Below are positions 4,402-5,182 of a stretch of 5,182 bases of DNA, in pieces. How positions within the stretch are numbered: position 1 is the stretch's first letter; the number at the start of each line of letters is the position of its first letter. The notes under the pieces are model-generated. The model was not told where the DNA came from. It ran no database searches and saw only the letters and a list, made by a program, of their open reading frames with translations. The DNA comes from Candidatus Parepulonipiscium sp. PG-Nun2H_MBin03 (GTDB lineage Bacteria; Bacillota; Clostridia; Lachnospirales; Cellulosilyticaceae): the NCBI GenBank assembly GCA_001995005.1, contig MDJN01000098.1, forward strand, positions 1-5,182. The letters run 5' to 3'. The translations under genes were made by a program, and so were the position numbers.

Positions 4402-5182
4402 TTAATCTGGACAACTAACACTTACGGCATGTGCTATCCCTAGTATATTTTCACCTTGTTGAGTTGATGCCAGGCTCATTAATGCACCAGTCGGTACTAA
4501 TAAAATCTTATTAAGCTTCTTTTGCATAAGTTGACCATACCAGTAGCTGCTAAACATAGAAGCACTGCATCCACATCCGCTAGCTCCTGAGTGTGTATTT
4601 TGCTCACTCTCATCATACATCATAGCACCACAGTCATGTAATACTCCCGTTAAATCAAGATCTATTTTTTTTGCCACCTCTAGTGCAATTTCCACCCCAC
4701 AATTACCTAAATCACCTGTTATTATGGCATCATAATCACTAGGCTTTTGATTTGTATCCTTTAAGTGTGTCGATATAGTGTCTATTGCAGCTGGTGCCAT
4801 AACAGCACCCATGTTACATACATCATTTATTTCAAAGTCAACTATCTTACCAGTAGTTATACTTTCTATTTTAGCACCTATGCCGTCTTTTTCAATCAAT
4901 ACATATCCTGACCCAGTAACCGTCCATTGCTGAGTCATAGTTCGTTGACCCCCATATTCCATAGGAAATCTAAATTGACGCTCAGCTGTACAATAATGAC
5001 TACTTGCACCGGCTATTACTTTTGTAGCCAAACCAGTCCCCACAAGTATAGAAGCAAGCCCCATAGATTCACCCATAGTAGAACAAGCACCATACAAGCC
5101 AAAGAAAGGGATGTTAAAGTCTTGGATACCAAAATGAGTAGCATTAATTTGGTTTTGTAAATCGCCTGATAACAAATAATTT
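4402..5182 (-). CDS. spoVAD: Stage V sporulation protein AD (SpoVAD), N-terminus beyond window edge
   Basis: The frame stays open to the right edge and begins there as ...NYLLSGDLQNQ, which aligns with the family segment YxxxGDLxNQ. The gene is therefore cut rather than starting at an internal TTG (5175). About 259 residues are visible; the family is near 340, so roughly 80 N-terminal residues are missing. Motifs include GLYGACSTMGES, with the thiolase-type active-site-position cysteine, SSHYCTAERQFRFP, and a GSGYVLIEKDG segment. A Cys/Gly/Ser-rich stretch GASGCGCSASMFSSYWYG lies toward the C-terminus, which ends in CPD. Known: SpoVAD has a thiolase-like fold, binds dipicolinic acid, and is a peripheral protein on the spore inner membrane essential for DPA uptake into the forespore. 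It is followed by spoVAE with no gap beyond the ribosome binding site. spoVAC is expected just outside the window. Confidence 0.95.
   Translation of the reverse strand, partial: NYLLSGDLQNQINATHFGIQDFNIPFFGLYGACSTMGESMGLASILVGTGLATKVIAGASSHYCTAERQFRFPMEYGGQRTMTQQWTVTGSGYVLIEKDGIGAKIESITTGKIVDFEINDVCNMGAVMAPAAIDTISTHLKDTNQKPSDYDAIITGDLGNCGVEIALEVAKKIDLDLTGVLHDCGAMMYDESEQNTHSGASGCGCSASMFSSYWYGQLMQKKLNKILLVPTGALMSLASTQQGENILGIAHAVSVSCPD

Noticed and set aside
4927..5160. Plus-strand 77-residue open frame antisense to spoVAD
   Set aside because: It is a shadow of the highly recognisable SpoVAD reading frame.
5173..5175. TTG at 5175 as the start of spoVAD
   Set aside because: The frame continues upstream to the window edge with residues matching the family, and about 80 N-terminal residues are otherwise missing; the gene is cut by the window.
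1..5182. CRISPR arrays, tRNA/rRNA genes, transposases or attachment sites
   Set aside because: No regularly spaced repeats, tRNA-like cloverleaf ends, transposase motifs or flanking direct repeats were seen.

Overview
The window looks like a chromosomal segment of a low-GC, endospore-forming Firmicute, most likely a member of the Clostridia. The evidence is the AT-rich sequence and codon use, strong GGAGG-type ribosome binding sites, consensus-like promoters, and two recognisable spoVA sporulation genes. The exact genus cannot be read from this sequence.

Left to right. Positions 1-60 hold the last 19 codons of an unidentified plus-strand gene. Positions 61-250 are non-coding, with two inverted repeats and a clear extended -10 promoter. 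Positions 251-2600 hold a tight three-gene plus-strand operon: a cysteine-rich HypB/UreG-like GTPase, an ABC-type ATPase, and a type 2 periplasmic-binding-fold protein that has no signal peptide. The genes abut or overlap by 14 bases. A bidirectional terminator at 2605-2634 separates this operon from a convergent minus-strand block. That block reads, in transcription order, spoVAD (cut by the right edge), spoVAE, a 134-residue protein of unknown function, and an aldo/keto reductase. The reductase has its own regulatory region with a perfect 13+13 bp palindrome over a candidate -10 box.

The most interesting part is the three-gene operon. It has the parts list of an importer (ATPase plus binding protein) but no permease in the operon. 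The binding protein appears cytosolic, and the partner is a GTPase of the kind that delivers nickel to hydrogenase or urease, with an added C-terminal CxxCxxxC motif. The simplest hypothesis is a cytosolic machine, driven by GTP and ATP, for handling a metal or inserting a metallocofactor. Its target is not visible in the window. This function is inference; the domain assignments rest on visible motifs.

The spoVA genes encode parts of the dipicolinic acid (DPA) channel of the spore. The small gene that follows spoVAE by 22 bases is probably co-transcribed with them and may be an undescribed forespore protein.
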